A stretch of DNA of 15,214 nucleotides from Bacillota bacterium (GTDB lineage: Bacteria > Bacillota > Clostridia > Clostridiales > Caloramatoraceae), in NCBI GenBank assembly GCA_023389275.1, contig JAEWEN010000055.1:1-15214 (forward strand), read 5' to 3'. The notes under the pieces were generated by a model. It saw only the letters and a program-made list of their open reading frames with translations, was not told the DNA's origin and searched no databases. Numbering within the stretch: position 1 is the first letter of the stretch; each line of letters opens with the position of its first letter. Shown piece by piece: positions 6,124-13,597 of the stretch. The position numbers and the translations under genes are program-made.

Positions 6124-7035
6124 ATGTCTTGGGATTATGTAGGAAGGATATTTAATATTCAAAGATATTCAATTCACGATGGACCAGGAATAAGGACACT
6201 TATATTTTTAAAAGGATGTACCTTAAGATGTAAATGGTGTGCTAATCCTGAGTCCCAAAGCTATAATAAAGAAATTTTACATTTTAAAAATAAGTGTATT
6301 AATTGTATGAGATGTTATGCTTCATGTAGTGAAAAAGCAATAATTATAAATGGTGAAGTTAAACTAAATAGAGATAAATGTATAGGGTGCAGTAAGTGTG
6401 TAGATAGCTGTTACTTTAATGCAAGGGATATAAGTGGAAAAGATATAAGCGTAAATAGTTTATTTAATGAAGTAATAAAAGATAAAGACTATTTTATATC
6501 TACTGAAGGAGGAGTTACTTTTTCAGGTGGAGAGCCATTTATGCAAAAAGACTTTTTAAAAGCATGTTTAAAGAAATTTAAAAGTGAAGGAATATCAACC
6601 TCAGTAGAAACCTCAGGAAATATTCCCTTTGAAAATATAAAAGAAAGTCTTAAATATATAGATATTTTGTTTTTCGATATAAAGCATATTGATCCTATAA
6701 AACATAGGGAGTTTACAGGATGCGATAATAAGTTAATTCTTGAAAACATTAAAAAAATAAGTGAGATTCACAAAAATATAGTAATTAGAATACCTTTTAT
6801 ACCTAATTTTAATAATGAAGAAACAGTTGAAGAAATAATAGAATTTATATCTTGTTTTAAAAATATATCTGCAGTTGAAGTTTTACCTTTTCATAGACTA
6901 GGTGAACATAAGTATAGTGCTTTAAATAGAGAATATGAATTTTCAAATATTAATTCGATTTCAAAATCTCATATTAGCTATATAGAGGATATAGGTGAAA
7001 AGTGTAACTGCTTAGTTAGAGTAGGTACAGTTTAA
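6124..7035 (+). CDS. Glycyl radical enzyme activating enzyme (radical SAM)
   Basis: An activase that uses S-adenosylmethionine and a [4Fe-4S] cluster to abstract a hydrogen from the C-terminal glycine of its partner GRE, here most likely the protein at 10963-13371. The 303-residue product has the radical SAM motif CxxxCxxC at Cys32, Cys36 and Cys39 (GCTLRCKWCANPES). It then has two inserted ferredoxin-type motifs: Cys58/61/64/68 and Cys86/89/92/96. This two-cluster insert is typical of activases for non-PFL GREs (glycerol dehydratase, HypD, PflC/YbiY types) and absent from PflA. FSGGEPFM at 133-140 is the SAM-binding GGE motif. The N-terminal YSIHDGPGIRTLIFLKGC is also typical. ATG at 6124 with AGGAGA upstream; operon spacing is 18 nt on each side. 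Confidence 0.95.
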   Translation: MSWDYVGRIFNIQRYSIHDGPGIRTLIFLKGCTLRCKWCANPESQSYNKEILHFKNKCINCMRCYASCSEKAIIINGEVKLNRDKCIGCSKCVDSCYFNARDISGKDISVNSLFNEVIKDKDYFISTEGGVTFSGGEPFMQKDFLKACLKKFKSEGISTSVETSGNIPFENIKESLKYIDILFFDIKHIDPIKHREFTGCDNKLILENIKKISEIHKNIVIRIPFIPNFNNEETVEEIIEFISCFKNISAVEVLPFHRLGEHKYSALNREYEFSNINSISKSHISYIEDIGEKCNCLVRVGTV

Positions 7036-7053
7036 AAATTAGGGGGAATTAAA

Positions 7054-8490
7054 TTGGAAAAAGATATTTATAACTTTGTTGCTTTTGACTGTGGAAATTC
7101 GTCTATAAAAGTTGTTCTTGCAACAATAGAAAAAGAAAAAATAAAATATCAGCTTATACATGAAGTAGAAAACTGTGAAACAGAGTTTCTTGGTAAATAT
7201 CATTGGAACATAATGTATATATTTAAAGAGTTAAAGTTAGCACTTAAAAAGGCTTATGAAAAATGTGGTTATATAGATTCTGTAGGAATATCTACATGGG
7301 GAATAGATTATGGATTACTTTCTGGAGATGAGATTTTAAGTAGTCCTTTATGTTATAGAAATAAATTTGGACAAAGTACCTTAAGAAAAATAAAACCAGA
7401 TGAAAGAAAAAATCTATTTTATTTATCAGGTATACAGTGTGACAAAATAAATACACTATATCAGTTAGTAGGGTATAGAGAAAAGTATCCAAATATATTT
7501 AAGTTAGCAGATAATATACTTCTTATTCCAGATTTACTTGTATATCTTTTTACAGGACAAATAGGAACAGAAGCATCTATTACTAGTACTACCCAATACT
7601 ACGATTTTAATAAAAAAGATTATTCAAATGAAATTCTAAGTAGATTTAATATATCTAAAAATAAACTTCCTAAGCTAATAAAAAATGGGAAGGTAAGAGG
7701 ATATATAAAAGATGACATATCTAAAAAACTTCTAATAAACAAATTTCCTTTTATATGTGTTGCATCACATGATACAGCATCAGCTGTTGTTTCAATTCCT
7801 TCAAGTGAGGAAAACTTTATATTTATAAGTTCTGGAACATGGTCTTTAATAGGAACAGAAACTTTAGAGCCTATAATTAACTTTGATTCATACAATAAAG
7901 GGTTTTCAAATGAAACAGGGGTTTTTGATACTATAAACTTTTTAAAAAATACACCAGGGCTTTTTATTGCTCAAAGGCTTAAAAAGGATATTGAAAATGA
8001 AGGGGTTAGACTTAACTGGGATGAAATATGTGAAGCTGCTTCTTTAGCAAGGGAATTTATACTAATAGATATTAATGATGAAAAGTTTTTTAATCCTTTA
8101 AATATGAAAGAAGCTATTAATGAAGAGGCATTAAAAAGACTAGGGAAAAAGTTAGATAACGATTCCTTATTTAGATCTGTATATGAATCACTAGGAGAAA
8201 GCTACAAGAAAACTATAAATGAAATAGAGAAAATAACTAATAAGTATTATAAAAATATTTATATTGTAGGTGGAGGAAGTAAAAATAAGTTTTTAAATCA
8301 AATAACAGCTAATAAAACAGGAAAAACTGTTATTGCAGGCCCTGAAGATGCAACTTCACTTGGAAACATAGCAGTTCAATTTTCTCATTTTATAAATAAA
8401 TTTGATTTAAGTTATATAAGAAATATTATTAAAAATTCAGTGGATATAGAAATATATGAGCCTGATTTTAAAATCGAAAGCAGGTGGTAA
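7054..8490 (+). CDS. FGGY-family carbohydrate kinase, rhamnulokinase-like (active-type copy)
   Basis: A cytoplasmic sugar kinase, 478 residues, close to RhaB length. The phosphate-1 loop is FDCGNSSIK with Asp12 and Gly14. WGIDYG at 82-87 matches the sugar-binding region. Asp240 in ASHDTASAV corresponds to the catalytic base of rhamnulokinase (the HDTASA motif). SSGTWSLIG (259-267) and YIVGGGSKNKFLNQITAN (403-420) line the nucleotide site, and AGPEDATSLGNIAVQ closes the C-terminal domain as in RhaB. It likely phosphorylates the C1 hydroxyl of a ketose such as rhamnulose, fuculose or an analogue, making the aldolase substrate. The start is TTG at 7054, with GGGGG at 7042-7046. A second, degenerate copy lies at 13598-14866. 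The next gene begins one base after the stop. Confidence 0.9.
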   Translation: MEKDIYNFVAFDCGNSSIKVVLATIEKEKIKYQLIHEVENCETEFLGKYHWNIMYIFKELKLALKKAYEKCGYIDSVGISTWGIDYGLLSGDEILSSPLCYRNKFGQSTLRKIKPDERKNLFYLSGIQCDKINTLYQLVGYREKYPNIFKLADNILLIPDLLVYLFTGQIGTEASITSTTQYYDFNKKDYSNEILSRFNISKNKLPKLIKNGKVRGYIKDDISKKLLINKFPFICVASHDTASAVVSIPSSEENFIFISSGTWSLIGTETLEPIINFDSYNKGFSNETGVFDTINFLKNTPGLFIAQRLKKDIENEGVRLNWDEICEAASLAREFILIDINDEKFFNPLNMKEAINEEALKRLGKKLDNDSLFRSVYESLGESYKKTINEIEKITNKYYKNIYIVGGGSKNKFLNQITANKTGKTVIAGPEDATSLGNIAVQFSHFINKFDLSYIRNIIKNSVDIEIYEPDFKIESRW

Positions 8491-8491
8491 T

Positions 8492-9994
8492 TTGGAAAAT
8501 TACTTACTTGAAATGAAAAATATATGTAAAGAGTTTTCAGGAGTTAAAGTATTAAAAAATGTAAACTTTAACTTAAAAAAAGGAGAGGTTAATGTATTAC
8601 TTGGAGAAAATGGAGCAGGTAAGTCTACATTAATTAAGATTCTTTCAGGAGCCTATGATTTAACAAGTGGAGAGATTTTAATAAATGGGCAAATTGTAAA
8701 TATAAAAACTCCTCAAGAAGGTATAAACCTTGGAATAAGCATTATATATCAAGAGTTTAACCTAAATCCTTATATGAATATTTATGAAAATATATTTTTA
8801 GGAAAAGAATATAAGAAAAATGGAATAATTGATTTTAAATCACAAAGAAAAAAAGCTATAGAAATCTGTAATGATATAGGACTTAAAGTAAATGTTAATA
8901 CTAAGGTTTTAGATTTAAGTATTGCAGAAAGACAATTAGTAGAAATAGCAAAAGCACTTTCATTAGATTCTAAAATTATTGTATTTGATGAGCCTACAGC
9001 AACATTAACAGACCTTGAAACAGAAAGGCTTTTTAAATTAATAAAGTCACTTAAAAAAAGAGGCATAGGAATTATATATATATCACATAGAATGGATGAG
9101 ATATTAAAAATAGGAGATAGAATAACTGTTTTAAGAGATGGTATGTATATAGGATGTGAAAATGTTTCTAATTTAAATGAAAAAGAAATAATAAAAATGG
9201 TAGCTGGTAAAGAGGTTAACATTGAAAAAAATAATAGACATATAGAAAAAAATATAGTTTTAGAAGTTAATAATTTATCTTCAAGTAAAGTACTTTCAAA
9301 TATTTCTTTTAATCTTTATAAAGGAGAGGTGCTTGGAGTATTTGGTCTTGTTGGTTCAGGAAGAACAGAACTTGCTAAATGTTTAATAGGAGATATGCCA
9401 TATAATAGTGGGGAAATTAATCTTAAGGGAAAAAGATATACTCCAAAATCTCCAGGACACTCTATTAAAAACAAAATAGTTTATGTAAGTGAGGATAGAA
9501 AAAGTGAAGGACTTATACTAGAGCATAGTATAAAAACCAACATTTTACTTCCTTCTTTAAAATCTGTTTCAAAGTTTGGTGTAATAAAAAAATCACTTGA
9601 GAAAAGATTATCTAAAAACCTTATAAGTAAATTTAATATAAAAGCTTCATCAGAAAATGTTGCTGCATACAGTTTAAGTGGGGGAAATCAGCAGAAAATA
9701 GTAATTGCTAAATGGATTAATAAAGGAGCTGATATATATATAATAGATGAACCTACAAGAGGAATAGATATAGCTTCAAGAAGTGAAATTTATAGTGTAA
9801 TAGATGAAATTTTAGAAAAAGGCTCCTCTATTATTATGATAAGCTCAGATATTGCAGAAATAATGAAAATCTCTAATAGAATTTTAGTTATGCATGAAGG
9901 AAAAATAGTAGGAGACTTAAAAAACACAAATAAACTAACACAGGAAACTATTATTAGACATGCTATGGGAAGGGAGATAAATTATGTTATCTAG
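8492..9994 (+). CDS. Sugar ABC transporter ATP-binding protein, two NBDs (RbsA/MglA/XylG type)
   Basis: The energising subunit of a simple-sugar (CUT2) importer, 500 residues, with two fused nucleotide-binding domains. NBD1 has Walker A GENGAGKST at 38-46, Q-loop IIYQEFNLNPYMN, the relaxed signature LSIAERQLVEIAKAL, Walker B IIVFDEPTATLT and the switch SHR. NBD2 has the degenerate Walker A GLVGSGRTE typical of this family, the signature LSGGNQQK and Walker B IYIIDEPTRGID. The start is taken as TTG at 8492: AGGTGG (8482-8487) precedes it and the product then begins ENYLLEMKNI as in homologues. An upstream in-frame ATG at 8456 lies inside the kinase gene and lacks a convincing site. It overlaps the permease gene by 11 bp, implying translational coupling. 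Confidence 0.94.
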   Translation: MENYLLEMKNICKEFSGVKVLKNVNFNLKKGEVNVLLGENGAGKSTLIKILSGAYDLTSGEILINGQIVNIKTPQEGINLGISIIYQEFNLNPYMNIYENIFLGKEYKKNGIIDFKSQRKKAIEICNDIGLKVNVNTKVLDLSIAERQLVEIAKALSLDSKIIVFDEPTATLTDLETERLFKLIKSLKKRGIGIIYISHRMDEILKIGDRITVLRDGMYIGCENVSNLNEKEIIKMVAGKEVNIEKNNRHIEKNIVLEVNNLSSSKVLSNISFNLYKGEVLGVFGLVGSGRTELAKCLIGDMPYNSGEINLKGKRYTPKSPGHSIKNKIVYVSEDRKSEGLILEHSIKTNILLPSLKSVSKFGVIKKSLEKRLSKNLISKFNIKASSENVAAYSLSGGNQQKIVIAKWINKGADIYIIDEPTRGIDIASRSEIYSVIDEILEKGSSIIMISSDIAEIMKISNRILVMHEGKIVGDLKNTNKLTQETIIRHAMGREINYVI

Positions 9995-10949
9995 CAAAAT
10001 GATTATAGAACATAAAAATAACATTAACATAGGTAAGATAATAGGAAAAATGGGAATGCCCATAGCTTTTATAGCTATATTTATAGCTTTTTCAGTTTTA
10101 AATGAAAACTTTTTAACTCCTAGTAATATACAAAATATAATAGTTCAATCAGCTATTATAGGTATAGTTGCTGTTGGACAAACCCTTGTAATATTAACTG
10201 GAGGAATAGATTTAAGTGTAGGATCTATTGTTGCATTTATAGGAATCATATGTGGAATTTTTCTAAATAATAATTTAGGTATACCCTATGCTGTTATATT
10301 GTCTCTTTTAATTGGAGCTTTATTTGGGCTTTTTAATGGAGTAGTTACATCATACGGGAAAGTACCATCTTTTATAGTTACCCTTGGAATAATGAGTATT
10401 ATAAGAGGTGCAGCTCTTTTTATAAATAATGGAAAGCCAGTTTCAGGATTTAGTGAAGGGTTTCAAAAATTAGCTAATACTAATGTTTTTGCCTCTATCC
10501 CTATATTTGTTATATATCTTTTTATTATTTATGGAGTTATATATTTTATTTTAAATTATTTACCTATAGGAAGATATATATATGCAGTTGGAGGAAATAA
10601 ATCATGTGCATGGTTATCTGGAATAAGTGTTAAAAAGGTTGAAACTTTAACATATGTTTTATCTGGTTTATTTGCTGCTTTTGCAGGAATAATGCTTTTG
10701 TCTAGAATGAATTACGGAACTCCTACAGCAGCTAGTGATTATAACACAGATTCTATAGCAGCTGTAATTATAGGTGGCTGTGCAATGAGTGGAGGAAGAG
10801 GAAGTGTTATTGGTACGTTTTTAGGAGCTATTATGATGGCTATGCTTAAAAATGGATTAACACTTTTAAATGTATCAACATACCTTCAACAAATAATAAC
10901 AGGTGTAGTAATAATACTTGCTGTTTTTATTGATAAAAGGCAAAAATAA
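9984..10949 (+). CDS. Sugar ABC transporter permease (RbsC/XylH type)
   Basis: An integral membrane subunit of the CUT2 importer, 321 residues, with about eight to ten hydrophobic helices. Family landmarks are NENFLTPSNIQNI, the conserved cytoplasmic-loop motif VAVGQTLVILTGGIDLSVGS, GKVPSFIVTLGIMSIIRGAAL and the EAA-like region GGCAMSGGRGSVIGTFLGA near the C-terminus. Only one permease gene is present, so the channel is presumably a homodimer, as in ribose transporters. The ATG at 9984 lies inside the ATPase gene, with GGGAGAT a few bases upstream. The GRE gene starts 13 nt after the stop. Confidence 0.94.
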   Translation: MLSSKMIIEHKNNINIGKIIGKMGMPIAFIAIFIAFSVLNENFLTPSNIQNIIVQSAIIGIVAVGQTLVILTGGIDLSVGSIVAFIGIICGIFLNNNLGIPYAVILSLLIGALFGLFNGVVTSYGKVPSFIVTLGIMSIIRGAALFINNGKPVSGFSEGFQKLANTNVFASIPIFVIYLFIIYGVIYFILNYLPIGRYIYAVGGNKSCAWLSGISVKKVETLTYVLSGLFAAFAGIMLLSRMNYGTPTAASDYNTDSIAAVIIGGCAMSGGRGSVIGTFLGAIMMAMLKNGLTLLNVSTYLQQIITGVVIILAVFIDKRQK

Positions 10950-10962
10950 AGGGGGAATAAAA

Positions 10963-13371
10963 TTGAATAGTAGAATAGAAAAACTTAGACAATCTCTTTT
11001 TAATATAAAACCTCAAATATGTCCTGAAAGAGCAAGATATTTTACAAAATCTATGAGGGAAACAGAAGGAGAGTATATAGGGCTTAGAAGGGCTAAAGCA
11101 TTTAAATATGTTTTAGAAAATATATCTATATATATAAATAATGATGAACTAATAGTTGGTAATCAAGCAAGTAAACCAAAAGCTTCTCCTATTTATCCAG
11201 AATATTCATATAAATGGATAGAAAATGAGTTTAATGGAGAGCCTTATTATTTTAATAAAAGACCTGGAGATAATTTTGAATATAGTGAAGAGGTTAAAAA
11301 TGAAATACTAGAAATATTAGATTATTGGAAAGACAAAACCCTATATGAAAGTTTTAGAAAGTCTCTTCCTTATGAAATTAATACTGCATGGAATATAGGT
11401 GCAATAGATGATACATGGGTTTCATCAGCAGGGTTTGGAAATGTAGTTGTAGATTATGGAGAAATAATAAATAAAGGTCTTGAACATTATATTGAAAAGG
11501 CTAAAAGAAAACTACAAGAAATAAATCCTACAGAGCCTGATTCTTATAAAAAAATATGGAATTTAGAATCTATGATTATATCAGGAAATGCTGTTATATC
11601 CTATTCAGAAAGATTTTCAAAAGAATGTGAAAGGCTTATAGAAATAGAAAGTAATCCTAAAAGAAAAAAAAAGCTTTCTATAATAGCTGAAAACTGTAAA
11701 AATGTGCCTAGAAAACCTGCTAAAACATTTTTTGAAGGAGTACAAAGTGTATGGATGATTCTTTTAGCACTTCATTTAGAAACAAATGGACATGCTATAT
11801 CCCTTGGAAGGTTTGATCAGTATTTATATGAGTTATATAAAAAGGATAGTGAAAATGGACTTAAAAAAGAAGAAGCACTTGAAATAGTAGAGGCTTTTTT
11901 TATTAAAATAAATGAATTAAATAAATTACGTTCATGGCCAGATACAGCATTTTTCCTTGGGTATCAAATGTTTGTTAATCTTGCATTAGGAGGACAAACT
12001 AAAAGTGGAGAAGATGCAGTAAATGATTTATCATACATTGTTTTAGATGCATGTAGTAACTTAAAGCTTTTTACACCTTCTATTTCAATAAAGTGTTTTA
12101 GTAAAACAAGTAATGAATTTTTAGATTCTGCACTTATAGCTCTTAATAATCATAAAGGAGGACAACCTTGCTTTTATAATGATGATGCTTTTATTAAAAC
12201 CTTAAGGCAAATGGGAATTAGTGAAAATGATCTTTATAACTGGGTTCCAGATGGATGTATAGAAGCAACTATTCCTGGTAAATGGGATTTTGCTGCAAAA
12301 GGTCCTTGGCTTAATATAGCTAAAATATTAGAGATTACACTAAATAACGGTAAAGACCCGAAATCTGGAGTAACTTTGTTTAAAGGTAAAGGTGATGTTA
12401 CTAGTTTTAAAGACACTGGTGAACTTATAGATGGGTTTAAGTATCAGTTATATAAATATATGAGTCTTCAAGTATGGTGTGAAAATATAAATGATTATTT
12501 TCATAGGGAAAAGGATTTAAATTTATTTAGATCATTAATTATAGATGATTGTATTGAAAGAGGCCTTGATTTAATAGAAGGAGGATCTGTTTATTCAGCA
12601 GACGGGGGACCTACAACAGGAGCAATAACATCAGCAGACGCTATTGCTGCAATTGAATATATTGTATTTGATAAAAAGCTGCTAAGTCTTAAAGAAATAA
12701 AATATGCTTTAGATACAAATTTTGAAGATAATACTACAAATCCTAAGGGAGAAGAAATAAGACAGCTTTTATTAAATAAAGCTCCAAGGTTTGGTAATGA
12801 TAATGATAAGGTAGATAAAATAGCATATGAAATATTAGATTTTTTAGGGTCAACATATAGAAATGATTTTAAAAACTCAAGATACGGAAAAGGTCCTGTA
12901 CCAAGTTGTTATTCATTAAGTCAAAGTCCAGTAACAGCTAATATAGCATTTGGAGAATTTGTAGGGGCATTACCTAATGGAAGAAAATCAGGTGAGGCAT
13001 TAAATAATGGAATGTCTCCTTGTAACGGAAGTGAGAAAAATGGACCAACTGCTGTTATTAATTCAGTAGGAAAAATGCCTAGTATATGGTTTCAAAAAGG
13101 AGCTATTTTGAATATGAGACTTAATAAGGATTCTCTTATTTCAAAAGAAGGAAGACTTAGAGCAATAGGTCTTATAAAAACCTTATTTAAAAAACATGGT
13201 CAACATATACAATTTAATATTATTGATAATAAGGTTTTAAAAGAGGCACAGCAATACCCAGAAAAATATGAAGATTTAATGATAAGAGTATCAGGATATA
13301 GTACACTTTTCACTCCTTTAGCTAAAAGTGTACAAAATGATTTAATAAAAAGAGAAGAATTTTATATATAA
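10963..13371 (+). CDS. Glycyl radical enzyme, PflD/YbiW-like, non-PFL type
   Basis: A large anaerobic radical enzyme, 802 residues. The C-terminal glycyl radical motif RVSGYS holds Gly778 (775-780). The active-site Cys is Cys432 in GCIEATIPGK, followed by Glu434, the CxE arrangement of dehydratase/lyase-type GREs rather than the CC pair of pyruvate formate-lyase. Other landmarks: DELIVGNQASKPKASPIYPEY near the N-terminus, SLGRFDQYLYELY, NELNKLRSW, GGQPCFYND, YSADGGPTTGAITSADAIAAIEY, and HIQFNIIDN. Aligned without gaps to glycerol dehydratase, the Asp447 position is Lys446, so it is unlikely to be a standard diol dehydratase. From memory, the GKW sequence after the Cys motif is closest to PflD/YbiW. 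TTG at 10963 with GGGGG 7 nt upstream is preferred to an ATG at 10918 inside the permease gene. It is the last gene of the operon; its activase is at 6124-7035. Confidence 0.9.
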   Translation: MNSRIEKLRQSLFNIKPQICPERARYFTKSMRETEGEYIGLRRAKAFKYVLENISIYINNDELIVGNQASKPKASPIYPEYSYKWIENEFNGEPYYFNKRPGDNFEYSEEVKNEILEILDYWKDKTLYESFRKSLPYEINTAWNIGAIDDTWVSSAGFGNVVVDYGEIINKGLEHYIEKAKRKLQEINPTEPDSYKKIWNLESMIISGNAVISYSERFSKECERLIEIESNPKRKKKLSIIAENCKNVPRKPAKTFFEGVQSVWMILLALHLETNGHAISLGRFDQYLYELYKKDSENGLKKEEALEIVEAFFIKINELNKLRSWPDTAFFLGYQMFVNLALGGQTKSGEDAVNDLSYIVLDACSNLKLFTPSISIKCFSKTSNEFLDSALIALNNHKGGQPCFYNDDAFIKTLRQMGISENDLYNWVPDGCIEATIPGKWDFAAKGPWLNIAKILEITLNNGKDPKSGVTLFKGKGDVTSFKDTGELIDGFKYQLYKYMSLQVWCENINDYFHREKDLNLFRSLIIDDCIERGLDLIEGGSVYSADGGPTTGAITSADAIAAIEYIVFDKKLLSLKEIKYALDTNFEDNTTNPKGEEIRQLLLNKAPRFGNDNDKVDKIAYEILDFLGSTYRNDFKNSRYGKGPVPSCYSLSQSPVTANIAFGEFVGALPNGRKSGEALNNGMSPCNGSEKNGPTAVINSVGKMPSIWFQKGAILNMRLNKDSLISKEGRLRAIGLIKTLFKKHGQHIQFNIIDNKVLKEAQQYPEKYEDLMIRVSGYSTLFTPLAKSVQNDLIKREEFYI

Positions 13372-13387
13372 ATGATTAAGTATAAAG

Positions 13388-13413
13388 AGGCTATGAAAAT
13401 CATAGCCTTTTTA
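13388..13413 (+). terminator. Intrinsic terminator of the GRE operon
   Basis: A 9-bp perfect stem (13388-13396 with 13400-13408, AGGCTATGA/TCATAGCCT) with an AAA loop is followed by TTTTT. It lies 16 nt after the GRE stop and ends the eight-gene operon. Its core resembles the terminator at 14871-14900. Confidence 0.93.
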
Positions 13414-13483
13414 TTATATTTTAAATTCATTTATTAAAATTAGGTATATTTATTTTTTCATACATAAATAATAAAAAGAATCG

Positions 13484-13567
13484 TAAAAATATATTTGATA
13501 AAACCTTTTAATAAAGGTATATTTAATCAGTATGATTACTACAATACATATGGAAATAGTAGGATAT
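13484..13567 (+). promoter_or_regulatory. Promoter and conserved leader element of the kinase paralogue (copy 2)
   Basis: A duplicate of the module at 3836-3919: TTGATA at 13495-13500, 17-bp spacer, TATATT at 13518-13523, then a 30-nt leader element at 13538-13567 differing at only three positions from copy 1. The distance between the identical 20-nt 5' block and the leader element is 34 nt in both. The spacer here carries a different dyad, ACCTTT/AAAGGT (13503-13508/13513-13518). It should fire independently of the operon because a terminator intervenes. Confidence 0.72.
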
Positions 13568-13597
13568 TAAGTATATAATTATAAGGAGAGGTATAAA

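Noticed and set aside
10963..11060. Microcompartment-targeting N-terminal extension on the GRE
   Set aside because: After choosing the TTG start the protein begins directly with the GRE fold (IEKLRQSL...), and no shell gene is nearby.
10963..13371. Pyruvate formate-lyase or B12-independent propanediol dehydratase as the GRE identity
   Set aside because: The active site has CxE rather than the PFL Cys-Cys pair. The diol-dehydratase Asp and HD pair are missing, and no propanediol pathway or shell genes accompany it.
13372..13597. Insertion sequence or transposon behind the kinase duplication
   Set aside because: No transposase, terminal inverted repeats or target-site duplication is visible around either kinase gene; duplication by recombination is more likely.
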